Assembly (NCBI RefSeq): GCF_002871345.2
Contig: NZ_CP136964.1
Span: forward strand, 1,550,001-1,614,000
Direction: 5' to 3'
Origin: Nosocomiicoccus massiliensis
GTDB lineage: Bacteria; Bacillota; Bacilli; Staphylococcales; Salinicoccaceae
DNA: 64,000 bases
In this document: in pieces, positions 48,743-55,755 of the stretch
Layout of the letters: each line of letters starts with the position of its first letter
How positions within the stretch are numbered: position 1 is the stretch's first letter
Program-made: the position numbers and the translations under genes
Notes under the pieces: generated by a model
Database searches by the model: none
What the model saw: the letters and a program-made list of their open reading frames with translations, nothing else
What the model was told of the DNA's origin: nothing

Positions 48743-48771
48743 AATCGGGAAGCTATTATAGCTTCCCGATT
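48743..48771. terminator. Bidirectional terminator
   Basis: AATCGGGAAGCTA (48743-48755) / TAGCTTCCCGATT (48759-48771), a 13-bp perfect stem with a 3-base loop, at the convergence with cdr and overlapping its stop codon. Confidence 0.82.
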
Positions 48772-50081
48772 GCTTTATATCCGAGCATATTGACGATATC
48801 TTTTGGACTACTAAATGGAGGTGCATATGCAACCTCAATGTTAATTAGATCATCAACAGTCCCACCGAGACGTGTGAGTGTTGAGAGTATATCTAAACGT
48901 TTGTCGAGTCCTTTTTCACCTATACCGGATGCTCTTAAAATTTTACGTGTATTTTTGTCGACGTAAATTTTTAACGATAAAGGTTTTGCACCTGGCATAT
49001 ATCCTGCTTTATTATTTTGTGTTTGCTCAACGATGATATAGTCTTCGTCTTCTAAGTCTTTTAATGATAATCCCATTTTACCAACAGCAACATCGAAATA
49101 TCTTAAAATAGATACTGAAAGTAATCCGTCGTGTTTGTACTGATCGTTTTCAGCAAGATGATTTGCGATAATGTACGCGAGTCGATGTGCAGGCCAAGCG
49201 AGCGCCACAGATACTTTTTTATGAGGTACGTGCTGGTAATGTGTTTCTATTGCGTCCCCGATAGCGTAAATATTGTCGATGTTTGTTAATCCATATTCAT
49301 CGACAGGTATATATCCGTCATTCATGACGACGTTAGACGATTTTAAAAAGTCTGTACGCGGTGTAATACCAATTGCTTGAATGATGAGTTCTGCATCGAT
49401 GACTTCACCATTATTTAACGTAAGCTTTGTTCCATCTAACTTTACAGGTTCACTGTTTAGTTCTAATCGAATGCCGTTTTTATCCATCTCTTCTTTAATC
49501 GGTTCACTAAACTCTTCTTCTATTGTGCTGTATACTCTTTCGTTATGTTGGAGAATGGTTACTTCAAGTCCACGCTTACGTAACTGTTCAGACACTTCAA
49601 GACCAACAAATCCTGTACCGATTACAACTGCATGCTTAACGTCATTTTCAGTAATATATTGTTCGATGAGATCTAAATGATGTAAGTGCTGAAGTACAAA
49701 TGATTGTGGTGCGTGTTTTACTGCTTCTATTTCATTTGCTTGTGCACCAGGAGATACTATTAATTTGTCGTATGGATCGTCAAATGTGTCTCCTGTTTTT
49801 AAATTTTTCACTGTAACATAATTTTCCTTATCGTTTACTGAAATGACTTCATGTTCAGTATGCACATCGATGCCTTGATTTTTTAATTGTTCAGGAGTAC
49901 GCGCGATTAAATCAGATCTCTCGCTCACTTCACGAGATAAATAATACGGCAAACCACAGTTTGCGAAACTTACATATGGGTTTTTATCGTATACAACGAT
50001 TTCGCTCGTTGTATTGAGTCGTCTAAATTGACTTGCCACCGTCATTCCACCTGATAATCCACCGATTATGACAAGTTTCAT
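48756..50081 (-). CDS. cdr: Coenzyme A disulfide reductase
   Basis: 441 residues. FAD-binding VIIGGLSGGMTVASQFRR at the N terminus, the single redox-active cysteine Cys42 in SFANCGLPYY, NAD(P)-binding VVIGTGFVGLEVSEQLRKRG and a C-terminal dimerisation domain. In staphylococci, which lack glutathione, Cdr keeps coenzyme A reduced using NADPH. The alternative is a related NADH oxidase or polysulfide reductase, which shares the single cysteine. It lies 3 bases after the DegV gene. Confidence 0.88.
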   Translation of the reverse strand: MKLVIIGGLSGGMTVASQFRRLNTTSEIVVYDKNPYVSFANCGLPYYLSREVSERSDLIARTPEQLKNQGIDVHTEHEVISVNDKENYVTVKNLKTGDTFDDPYDKLIVSPGAQANEIEAVKHAPQSFVLQHLHHLDLIEQYITENDVKHAVVIGTGFVGLEVSEQLRKRGLEVTILQHNERVYSTIEEEFSEPIKEEMDKNGIRLELNSEPVKLDGTKLTLNNGEVIDAELIIQAIGITPRTDFLKSSNVVMNDGYIPVDEYGLTNIDNIYAIGDAIETHYQHVPHKKVSVALAWPAHRLAYIIANHLAENDQYKHDGLLSVSILRYFDVAVGKMGLSLKDLEDEDYIIVEQTQNNKAGYMPGAKPLSLKIYVDKNTRKILRASGIGEKGLDKRLDILSTLTRLGGTVDDLINIEVAYAPPFSSPKDIVNMLGYKAIGKL

Positions 50082-50084
50082 ATA

Positions 50085-50927
50085 TTACACTCCTTCAGTA
50101 AAGTAAAATAGTGCAATTGTTCCGTTCCCAGTATGTGAAATAATCGTTGGACCGATACTAGAAATTTGAACGTTCGTTAAATCCGTCTCTTTTAAAATTA
50201 GATTTTTTAACGCTTCTGCATCTTTTAAGTTGTCAGCATGAGTAATGTGTACTTCAGTCGCTGCACCTTCTTCTTTCATAAGTTCAACCATACGTTTTAA
50301 AACGCGTTTCACTCCGCGATACTTTTCAATCGGTACGAGTTTTCCGTCTTCTACATGGAGAAGAGGGCGAATGTTTAAAAGGCTACCTAAAAATGCTTGC
50401 CCTTTAGAGAGACGACCACCTTTAGCGAGGTAATCTAAATCAGATACTGTAAATAAATGACGAATGTGTGCTTTATCTCTTTCGATATTTTTAATAACTT
50501 CTTCTTTAGATAAACCGTCATTTACATATTTTGCAGCGCGTTCAACGAGTAGTCCGTAACCGTAACTTGCACTTAACGAGTCGATGACAGTAATATCAAC
50601 GTCGTCACGCTCTTCTAAAATCATATCGCGCGCGATGTTCGCACTTTGATACGTTCCAGATAATTGACTTGAAAACGATAAATAAATAATCGTCGAGTCT
50701 TCTTTTAAAGCTTCATTAAAATAGTTATATAACTCATCTGGGTTTGCTTGACTCGTCAGTGGACGAATGCCATCATCGACTGCTTTTGATACTTCTTCAC
50801 TTGAAATTTCGTATTTGTCGAGATACTCTTTACCGTCGACGTTGATTGTTAGTGGTATAAAAAATAACTGATGTTCTTTAGCGAAATCTAAACTGATGTC
50901 TGAACAGCTATCTACTAATAATTTCAT
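50085..50927 (-). CDS. DegV family fatty-acid-binding protein
   Basis: 280 residues from ATG 50927, which follows AAGGAG; the frame is open from 50948. KLLVDSCSDISLDFAKEHQL, LTSQANPDELYNYF with the Thr-Ser pair, and the IDSLSASYGYGLLVERAA segment are DegV family marks. Family members bind a fatty acid and, as FakB, present it to the FakA kinase. No fakA is in the window. The ribosome binding site overlaps the stop of the upstream Cof-type gene, so the two are coupled. Confidence 0.87.
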   Translation of the reverse strand: MKLLVDSCSDISLDFAKEHQLFFIPLTINVDGKEYLDKYEISSEEVSKAVDDGIRPLTSQANPDELYNYFNEALKEDSTIIYLSFSSQLSGTYQSANIARDMILEERDDVDITVIDSLSASYGYGLLVERAAKYVNDGLSKEEVIKNIERDKAHIRHLFTVSDLDYLAKGGRLSKGQAFLGSLLNIRPLLHVEDGKLVPIEKYRGVKRVLKRMVELMKEEGAATEVHITHADNLKDAEALKNLILKETDLTNVQISSIGPTIISHTGNGTIALFYFTEGV

Positions 50928-50928
50928 A

Positions 50929-51759
50929 TTATAACTCCTTATATTCAATATTTAAGTTAAAGTAATCATTTAAATATCGACCGACACCGTCGTTGTTGTT
51001 ATCAAACGGCGTGACGTCTTTAGCGATATCTTTTAATTCATCGATTGCGTTTTTCATAGCGACACCATGACTGACGTACTCGATCATTTGAAGATCGTTG
51101 TCTTCATCTCCAAATGCGATTGTACGAGACTCATCTAAGTTTAAAGCATCTAATACATATTTGATACCTGTCGCTTTTGAGACACCTTTTTTGATAATCT
51201 CGATGATCGCAAGTTGTGGTGCCCACTGCCTATGTGCAAGTGTTTCAGCATACACATTATCAAATGCGTGACGAATATAATCGATGCGGTCTTCAGTTGT
51301 TTTAATGAGAAGTGACGTTGCTTCTTCTGGCATATTATCACGTAAGTCACCTGCGACTTTTTTAGGGTCTCCCATATAAAACTCATCCATTAAGACGCTG
51401 TCGTGATATTGGAAGTATAAATCATCACGAACTTCTGCGACAATGTTTTTAATGTCGTATTTATCGATATGTACGACGATATCCTCGATAACATCTTGAG
51501 GTAATGTTTCTTGTAATGTTTTAAATTCAAAATCTAATGGGTGGTGCACGAATGCACCGTTAAAGTTAACGATTGGTGTGTTTAATCGTAACTCTTTATA
51601 GTAAGGAACTGACGCACGATACGGTCGCCCCGTAGTAATCATGACGTAGTGTCCTTGTCTTTTTAATTCTTGAACGACACGATTTGTATAGTCTCCAATT
51701 GTATTTTCATCAGTGAGTAACGTGCCGTCTAAATCTAAACATATAAGATACGGTTTCAT
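50929..51759 (-). CDS. Cof-type HAD-IIB phosphatase
   Basis: 276 residues from ATG 51759, with AAAGGATG correctly spaced; the frame is open further upstream. HAD motif I is CLDLDGTLL, motif II MITTGRPY, motif III Lys in KKGVSKATGIKYV and motif IV AFGDEDNDLQMIEY, with a C2b cap between. Cof-type enzymes are sugar-phosphate or flavin-phosphate phosphatases; the substrate cannot be told. First gene of the Cof-DegV-cdr minus-strand operon. Confidence 0.88.
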   Translation of the reverse strand: MKPYLICLDLDGTLLTDENTIGDYTNRVVQELKRQGHYVMITTGRPYRASVPYYKELRLNTPIVNFNGAFVHHPLDFEFKTLQETLPQDVIEDIVVHIDKYDIKNIVAEVRDDLYFQYHDSVLMDEFYMGDPKKVAGDLRDNMPEEATSLLIKTTEDRIDYIRHAFDNVYAETLAHRQWAPQLAIIEIIKKGVSKATGIKYVLDALNLDESRTIAFGDEDNDLQMIEYVSHGVAMKNAIDELKDIAKDVTPFDNNNDGVGRYLNDYFNLNIEYKEL

Positions 51760-51861
51760 GAAAATCATCCTTTCGACTACTTTAATAATAGCATTATTAT
51801 TCACTAGTTGTTTAATATTTGTTATATTGAATATACGATAATATATGCGAGGTGACAGAAT

Positions 51862-52170
51862 ATGGATAAAGCAATGGAAGAAAGCATGCTCGGTGCGTTA
51901 GAAAACGTTATTGACCCAGAGCTCGGTATAGATATTGTAAACTTAGGTTTAGTTTACGGTGTGTTTTTAGATGAAGATGGTAATGCGGGTGTTGAAATGA
52001 CACTTACGTCAATGGGGTGCCCGATGGGTCCAGAGATTGTACAAATGGTTGAAGAATCATTATTAGAATTACCGGAAGTTAAAAACGTGAACGTTCAAAT
52101 TGTTTGGAATCCACCTTGGACAAAAGATAATATGTCACGTTATGCGAAGATCGCTTTAGGTGTATCATAA
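51862..52170 (+). CDS. DUF59/MIP18 family Fe-S assembly factor (SufT/PaaD-like)
   Basis: 102 residues. ALENVIDPELGIDIVNLGLVY, MTLTSMGCPMGPEI with the conserved Cys, and IVWNPPWTKDNMS are the MIP18/DUF59 signature. Stand-alone members such as SufT in staphylococci help mature Fe-S proteins, particularly when demand for lipoate or aconitase is high. It is monocistronic with RBS GAGGTGA. Confidence 0.9.
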   Translation: MDKAMEESMLGALENVIDPELGIDIVNLGLVYGVFLDEDGNAGVEMTLTSMGCPMGPEIVQMVEESLLELPEVKNVNVQIVWNPPWTKDNMSRYAKIALGVS

Positions 52171-52175
52171 TATTT

Positions 52176-52205
52176 AAGCGCTCAACATTATGTTGAGCGC
52201 TTTTT
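52176..52205 (+). terminator. Terminator after the DUF59 gene
   Basis: AAGCGCTCAACA (52176-52187) / TGTTGAGCGCTT (52191-52202), 12-bp perfect stem with a 3-base loop, T run. Confidence 0.9.
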
Positions 52206-52221
52206 AATTTCTAAAAGAGAG

Positions 52222-52250
52222 TTGATAGGAAAGTGTGTTTACAATATACT
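52222..52250 (+). promoter_or_regulatory. Sigma-A promoter for the TPP riboswitch transcript
   Basis: TTGATA (52222-52227), 17-bp spacer, TATACT (52245-52250). The predicted start of transcription falls a few bases before the aptamer. Confidence 0.75.
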
Positions 52251-52264
52251 ATTAATTGCTATGA

Positions 52265-52337
52265 ATCATAAGGGGTGCATAATTGCTGAGATTATACCCT
52301 TGAACCTGTTGAGGTAATTCTCGCGAAGGAATATGAT
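52265..52337 (+). promoter_or_regulatory. TPP riboswitch (THI box)
   Basis: The conserved aptamer elements appear in order: GGGGTGC (52272-52278), GCTGAGA (52285-52291), ACCCTTGAACCTG (52296-52308), GGTAATTCTCGCGAAGGAA (52313-52331). ATCAT and ATGAT at the ends form P1. It precedes thiT. There is no obvious terminator between it and the start codon, so control is more likely at translation initiation. Confidence 0.93.
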
Positions 52338-52377
52338 ACGCGATTGATTCATAAGTAAACTTTTAGGAAGTGTATTT

Positions 52378-52926
52378 ATGACAAGATCTAATGACAAGCT
52401 CGTCGTAATGATGGAAATTGCGATATTAGCTGCATTAAGTATGGGAATCGACTGGATCGATTCTGCATTCAAAATTGGGCCGTACAGCTTTAGTTTTTCA
52501 ATGGTACCAATTTTAATTCTTGCGATTAGACGTGGAGTCGGCGCAGGGGTGCTCGGAGGTTTAATCTGGGCGATTTTACAAATTGTAACAGGAGATGCGG
52601 CAGGGAACTACATACATCCGGTACAATTTATTTTAGAATATCCACTCGCATTCGGTATTCTCGGAGTTGCTGGAGTGGCATCTAAGTATAGAAACTTAGT
52701 ATCAATTGTTGCATTTTCATTTTTAGCGATTCTGTTACGTTACACGATGCACTTTTTTGCAGGGTGGATTTTCTGGGGGATTTACGCACCAGAAGGCCAA
52801 CCAGCTTGGTTATATAGCTTAATTGCTAATGGTACAACGTTCTTAATTAATACGACAGTATGTATAGCAATTGTTATTATTTTATACTCAGTCGCAAAGC
52901 GATTATTTGTACCAGAAGAAAGATAA
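52378..52926 (+). CDS. thiT: Thiamine ECF transporter S component ThiT
   Basis: 182 residues, six membrane segments. FKIGPYSFSFSMVPILILAIRRG (read as FKIGPYSFSFSMVPI then LILAIRRG), GDAAGNYIHPVQFILEYPLAF and HFFAGWIFWG contain the residues that line the thiamine pocket in ThiT. It captures thiamine and docks on the shared ECF energising module. A TPP riboswitch upstream supports the call. RBS AGGAAG at 52365-52370. Confidence 0.95.
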   Translation: MTRSNDKLVVMMEIAILAALSMGIDWIDSAFKIGPYSFSFSMVPILILAIRRGVGAGVLGGLIWAILQIVTGDAAGNYIHPVQFILEYPLAFGILGVAGVASKYRNLVSIVAFSFLAILLRYTMHFFAGWIFWGIYAPEGQPAWLYSLIANGTTFLINTTVCIAIVIILYSVAKRLFVPEER

Positions 52927-52931
52927 AAAAT

Positions 52932-52966
52932 ACCAGTCGAACTTAAAAAGTTCGGCTGGTTTTTTA
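52932..52966 (+). terminator. Terminator after thiT
   Basis: ACCAGTCGAACTT (52932-52944) / AAGTTCGGCTGGT (52948-52960), 13-bp stem with one G-U pair, T run. Confidence 0.87.
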
Positions 52967-52969
52967 TTT

Positions 52970-53153
52970 TAACGTAAATTAGATTTACATGAACGACTTT
53001 TATTTTTCGTTGACGTTTAGATTCTTTTTGTTCATGAAATGATTAAGATGTTTACATAAAGTCATTTTGCGTGAACGCGTGCTTCATCTTGTTAACGAAT
53101 AGGTAAAATGCATGAACGAAATAGAGTTCTCGTTAACAGAAAAACGAATTGCG
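52970..53153. repeat. Hairpin-rich intergenic DNA, locus 3 left of the IS
   Basis: About 180 bases with no gene. Short motifs recur: TTCATGAA-type and CATGAACGA (twice, 52988-52996 and 53112-53120), TTTACAT (52984 and 53051), and GTTAAC (53091, 53132). These resemble, without matching in order, the TTAAC-type arms of the tandem repeats at 5.2 and 18.5 kb. The last eight bases, GAATTGCG (53146-53153), are the target duplication of the IS. Confidence 0.5.
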
Positions 53154-54476
53154 GGTCAAGTCTTAAATATTGTGTAAAATAAAAAATCTCTCTGTTATTC
53201 TTTAGCTTCCACGAACGCGCTCACTTTTCTATTTGTTTCTTTATAGGCTTCATTCGCATCAAGAAGAAGTGCGCCAATTAAACGAAATGCAGACTCGATA
53301 TTTGGAAATACTCTAACAACGCGCTCACGACGTCTTAACTCACTATTTAGTCGTTCGAGTGCGTTTGTACTTTTTAAAAACTTTTGTCTAGCCGCTGGAC
53401 ACATTAAACATTGAATCGCATCGTCAAATCCACTTTCTAAAATTTCTACCGCGTGATTAAATCTTGGATCCTCTGATACAAAGTCTAAAAACTTCTCTTT
53501 TGCTTCTCGTGCATGTTGGGGTGTTGTCGTATGAAAAATCTCTCTCAATAATTGACGCGCAACAGTTGAACCTTTTTTAGGCATTACATTCGTAATGTTT
53601 CTTAAGAAATGGACTGTGCATCTTTGCCAAGGTGTGCCCGGAAACTCTTCTTGAATCGCCTGCTTTAAACCTTGATGTGAATCTGAAGTAATGAGTTCTG
53701 GTTGTGTTAATCCACGATTTTTTAAGTCACGTAAAAAGTGTCCCCAGTGATTCTTACTCTCAGCATCATCCACTTTAAACCCAAGTACTTCACGATGACC
53801 ATCTACACCAATACCGAGCGCAATATACACAGCTTTAGAGACGATTCTATGATTCTCACGTACTTTAATATACATCGCATCTACTGATACATATTTAAAT
53901 ATATTGTGTGTTAATGAACGCTCCGCGAAGTCTTGGATTTCTGGATTTAATCGTTTCATCACGTTAGATACGAATGATTTCGAGACACTTTCTCCGACTA
54001 GTTCTTCCACAATTTTAGTGACTTTACGCGTAGACACACCGCTGACTACCATTTCAATCAAAGAAAGCACGAGCGCCTGGTCCTTTCTTTGCCACTTCTC
54101 AAATACCTGTGGTGAAAACTCTCCGGAACGTGTTCGTGGGACTTCGAGTTCAATTTTTCCAACTAACGTTGTGAACCCTCGGCGATAACTGCCATTACGA
54201 TAGTCTTTTCGACTACTGTTTCTTTCATATGAGCCAATACCCATGTATTCATCTCGTTCTTCTTGCATCACTTGATTTAACACTAAAGTTAGAAGACCCT
54301 TAGTCATTTCATTAAGGTTACTTCCAGAGATATCCTCTAGAATTTTTTTCATATCTACTGTAAAATTAAGTTGAGTCATTTGTATTCTCTCCCTGTTAAT
54401 TTTTGTTGGTAACTAAATTATAACAGAGAATGCGATGGCTCTTTTTTCTATTTTACACAATTATATGGACGTAACT
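53154..54476 (-). mobile_element. IS256-family insertion sequence, copy 2 (1323 bp, inverted relative to copy 1)
   Basis: The ends are the same as in copy 1 (GGTCAAGTCT at the left, AGTTACGTCC read inward from the right). It is flanked by a perfect 8-bp duplication GAATTGCG at 53146-53153 and 54477-54484. It differs from copy 1 by one base in an A run and a few substitutions upstream of the gene, for example CGCATTCTC versus CGTATTCTC. Each copy has its own matching duplication, so the 33-kb segment between them has not been inverted by recombination between the copies since they inserted. Confidence 0.95.
53195..54379 (-). CDS. IS256-family (Mutator) transposase, copy 2
   Basis: 394 residues, full length, with the same DDE residues as copy 1 (SVDAMYIK, SDSHQGLK, NALERLNSE). 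A single difference was seen: Asn in KRLNPEIQ where copy 1 has Asp. There is no frameshift or stop, so it is presumably functional. Confidence 0.96.
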   Translation of the reverse strand: MTQLNFTVDMKKILEDISGSNLNEMTKGLLTLVLNQVMQEERDEYMGIGSYERNSSRKDYRNGSYRRGFTTLVGKIELEVPRTRSGEFSPQVFEKWQRKDQALVLSLIEMVVSGVSTRKVTKIVEELVGESVSKSFVSNVMKRLNPEIQDFAERSLTHNIFKYVSVDAMYIKVRENHRIVSKAVYIALGIGVDGHREVLGFKVDDAESKNHWGHFLRDLKNRGLTQPELITSDSHQGLKQAIQEEFPGTPWQRCTVHFLRNITNVMPKKGSTVARQLLREIFHTTTPQHAREAKEKFLDFVSEDPRFNHAVEILESGFDDAIQCLMCPAARQKFLKSTNALERLNSELRRRERVVRVFPNIESAFRLIGALLLDANEAYKETNRKVSAFVEAKE

Positions 54477-54745
54477 GAATTGCGTTAAATTAAATGTGCT
54501 AACGGGGTCTTCAGCACATCTCCGACCTATCTTCAGATGAAAAACCTCGTGAATTTTGATTTGCGTAAAATTAATTGCATGGTCGTTTACGTAATTACGT
54601 GTTGTGTAAAATTGTTTTTCATCTTTTAACTTAAATTCGATTTGCGTTAAACGAGCCTCTGTTTCATTAACACAAATCGCGTAATTGTCAAACTAATCGA
54701 GTGGTCGTTTACACAAAAGCATTTTGCGTTAAATTAAGCAATCAC
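54477..54745. repeat. Hairpin-rich intergenic DNA, locus 3 right of the IS
   Basis: No gene in about 265 bases. Recurrent words are TTTGCGTTAAA or TTTGCGTAAAA (54479, 54561, 54651, 54724), TGGTCGTTTAC (54581 and 54703) and GATGAAAAAAC / GTTTTTCATC in inverted orientation (54536 and 54615). A clear hairpin is GATTTGcGTTAA / TTAACaCAAATC (54650-54677), 11 pairs around one mismatch. CGTAAA / TTTACG pairs at 54565-54592. The element AGGTTTTTCATC that opens the units at the other two loci also occurs here in inverted form, which suggests a distant relationship. Confidence 0.55.
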
Positions 54746-54749
54746 TCGT

Positions 54750-55583
54750 TTACGATAACACGATAAATTGGTACATAATCGCAAATATACCTGCTGCGAA
54801 GCAGTAGTAACTGAAATATATGAGGCGACCACTCGTTAATGCACCTTCTAGTAATTTAAACCCGATATACGTCGCGATTATTGTAACGACGAATGATGCA
54901 AGGTAAGGAACGAGTAGTGTGTCGAGCATCGGATCAGTCGCGATATCTGAAATCGATAATATTGCCGTACCAAGTGACACTGGTATATATAGTAAGAATA
55001 CAAATCTTAATGCGTTTTTCTTCTCAAGTCCAACTGCCATCGAACCGACGAGTGTCGCACCGCTTCGGCTAATTCCTGGAATTAACGCCACACATTGTGA
55101 GAGACCGACGATGATGGAATCTTTAACAGTTAATTCACCGTCACGTTTAACACCTGATTTATTTTTTATAAACCATAGAGCAGTCCCTGTAACGAGAAGC
55201 ATTAACCCTACAAAACCAATCGATACATTATCTCCAATAACATCTTTTAGTAAAAATCCTAAAACTCCAACAGGTATTGTTGCGATAATTAAGTAAATAA
55301 CATATTTAAAATCCGTCGTTGCTTCTATATCTCTATCTTTTTTAAATACGTATCGTAAAAAGTTTTTCGCAATTTCATAAATATCTTTCCAATATATGAA
55401 CAACACCGCAATGAGTGAAGCAGTGTTTAAAAATATTTCAAACGATAAACCACTCGCTTCAATTCCAAAAAGTTCACGCGCCATTACTAAATGACCACTC
55501 GAAGAGACAGGAATTGGTTCGGTTAACCCTTGTAATATCCCTAAGAATATATATTTAATCAGTTCTATTATATCGATATCCAT
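54750..55583 (-). CDS. uppP: Undecaprenyl-diphosphatase UppP (BacA)
   Basis: 277 residues, eight or so membrane segments. GLTEPIPVSSSGHLV, with Glu22, Ser27 and His31, and the second motif IPGISRSGATLVGS contain the active-site residues. It recycles undecaprenyl diphosphate to the monophosphate for peptidoglycan and teichoic acid synthesis, and overproduction gives bacitracin resistance in other bacteria. It is divergent from clpB. Confidence 0.95.
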   Translation of the reverse strand: MDIDIIELIKYIFLGILQGLTEPIPVSSSGHLVMARELFGIEASGLSFEIFLNTASLIAVLFIYWKDIYEIAKNFLRYVFKKDRDIEATTDFKYVIYLIIATIPVGVLGFLLKDVIGDNVSIGFVGLMLLVTGTALWFIKNKSGVKRDGELTVKDSIIVGLSQCVALIPGISRSGATLVGSMAVGLEKKNALRFVFLLYIPVSLGTAILSISDIATDPMLDTLLVPYLASFVVTIIATYIGFKLLEGALTSGRLIYFSYYCFAAGIFAIMYQFIVLS

Positions 55584-55653
55584 GATTTAAAGTCCTCCTA
55601 ATCAATATTACAACTATAGTACAAAGTGATATATAAATAAAGCGAAAATAAAT

Positions 55654-55670
55654 AGTCAAAAAAGGTCAAA
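55654..55670 (+). promoter_or_regulatory. CtsR operator 1 upstream of clpB
   Basis: AGTCAAA-AAA-GGTCAAA fits the direct-repeat CtsR box (R-GTCAAA-NAN-R-GTCAAA). It lies about 17 bases before the -35 element. Confidence 0.82.
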
Positions 55671-55686
55671 AACTTGAGTGAAACGC

Positions 55687-55714
55687 TTGAAAATAAAATA
55701 TAACGATGTATAAT
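55687..55714 (+). promoter_or_regulatory. Sigma-A promoter of clpB
   Basis: TTGAAA (55687-55692), 16-bp spacer, TATAAT (55709-55714), set between two CtsR boxes. Confidence 0.72.
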
Positions 55715-55722
55715 ATAAGTAT

Positions 55723-55739
55723 AGTCAAAATTGGTCAAA
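55723..55739 (+). promoter_or_regulatory. CtsR operator 2 upstream of clpB
   Basis: AGTCAAA-ATT-GGTCAAA, overlapping the expected transcription start. With operator 1 it makes heat-shock control by CtsR very likely. Confidence 0.85.
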
Positions 55740-55755
55740 CACTTGAGGTGAGGAA

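Noticed and set aside
19166..54476. Composite transposon bounded by the two IS copies
   Set aside because: The segment between them is core chromosome, has different target duplications at each copy and no foreign cargo.
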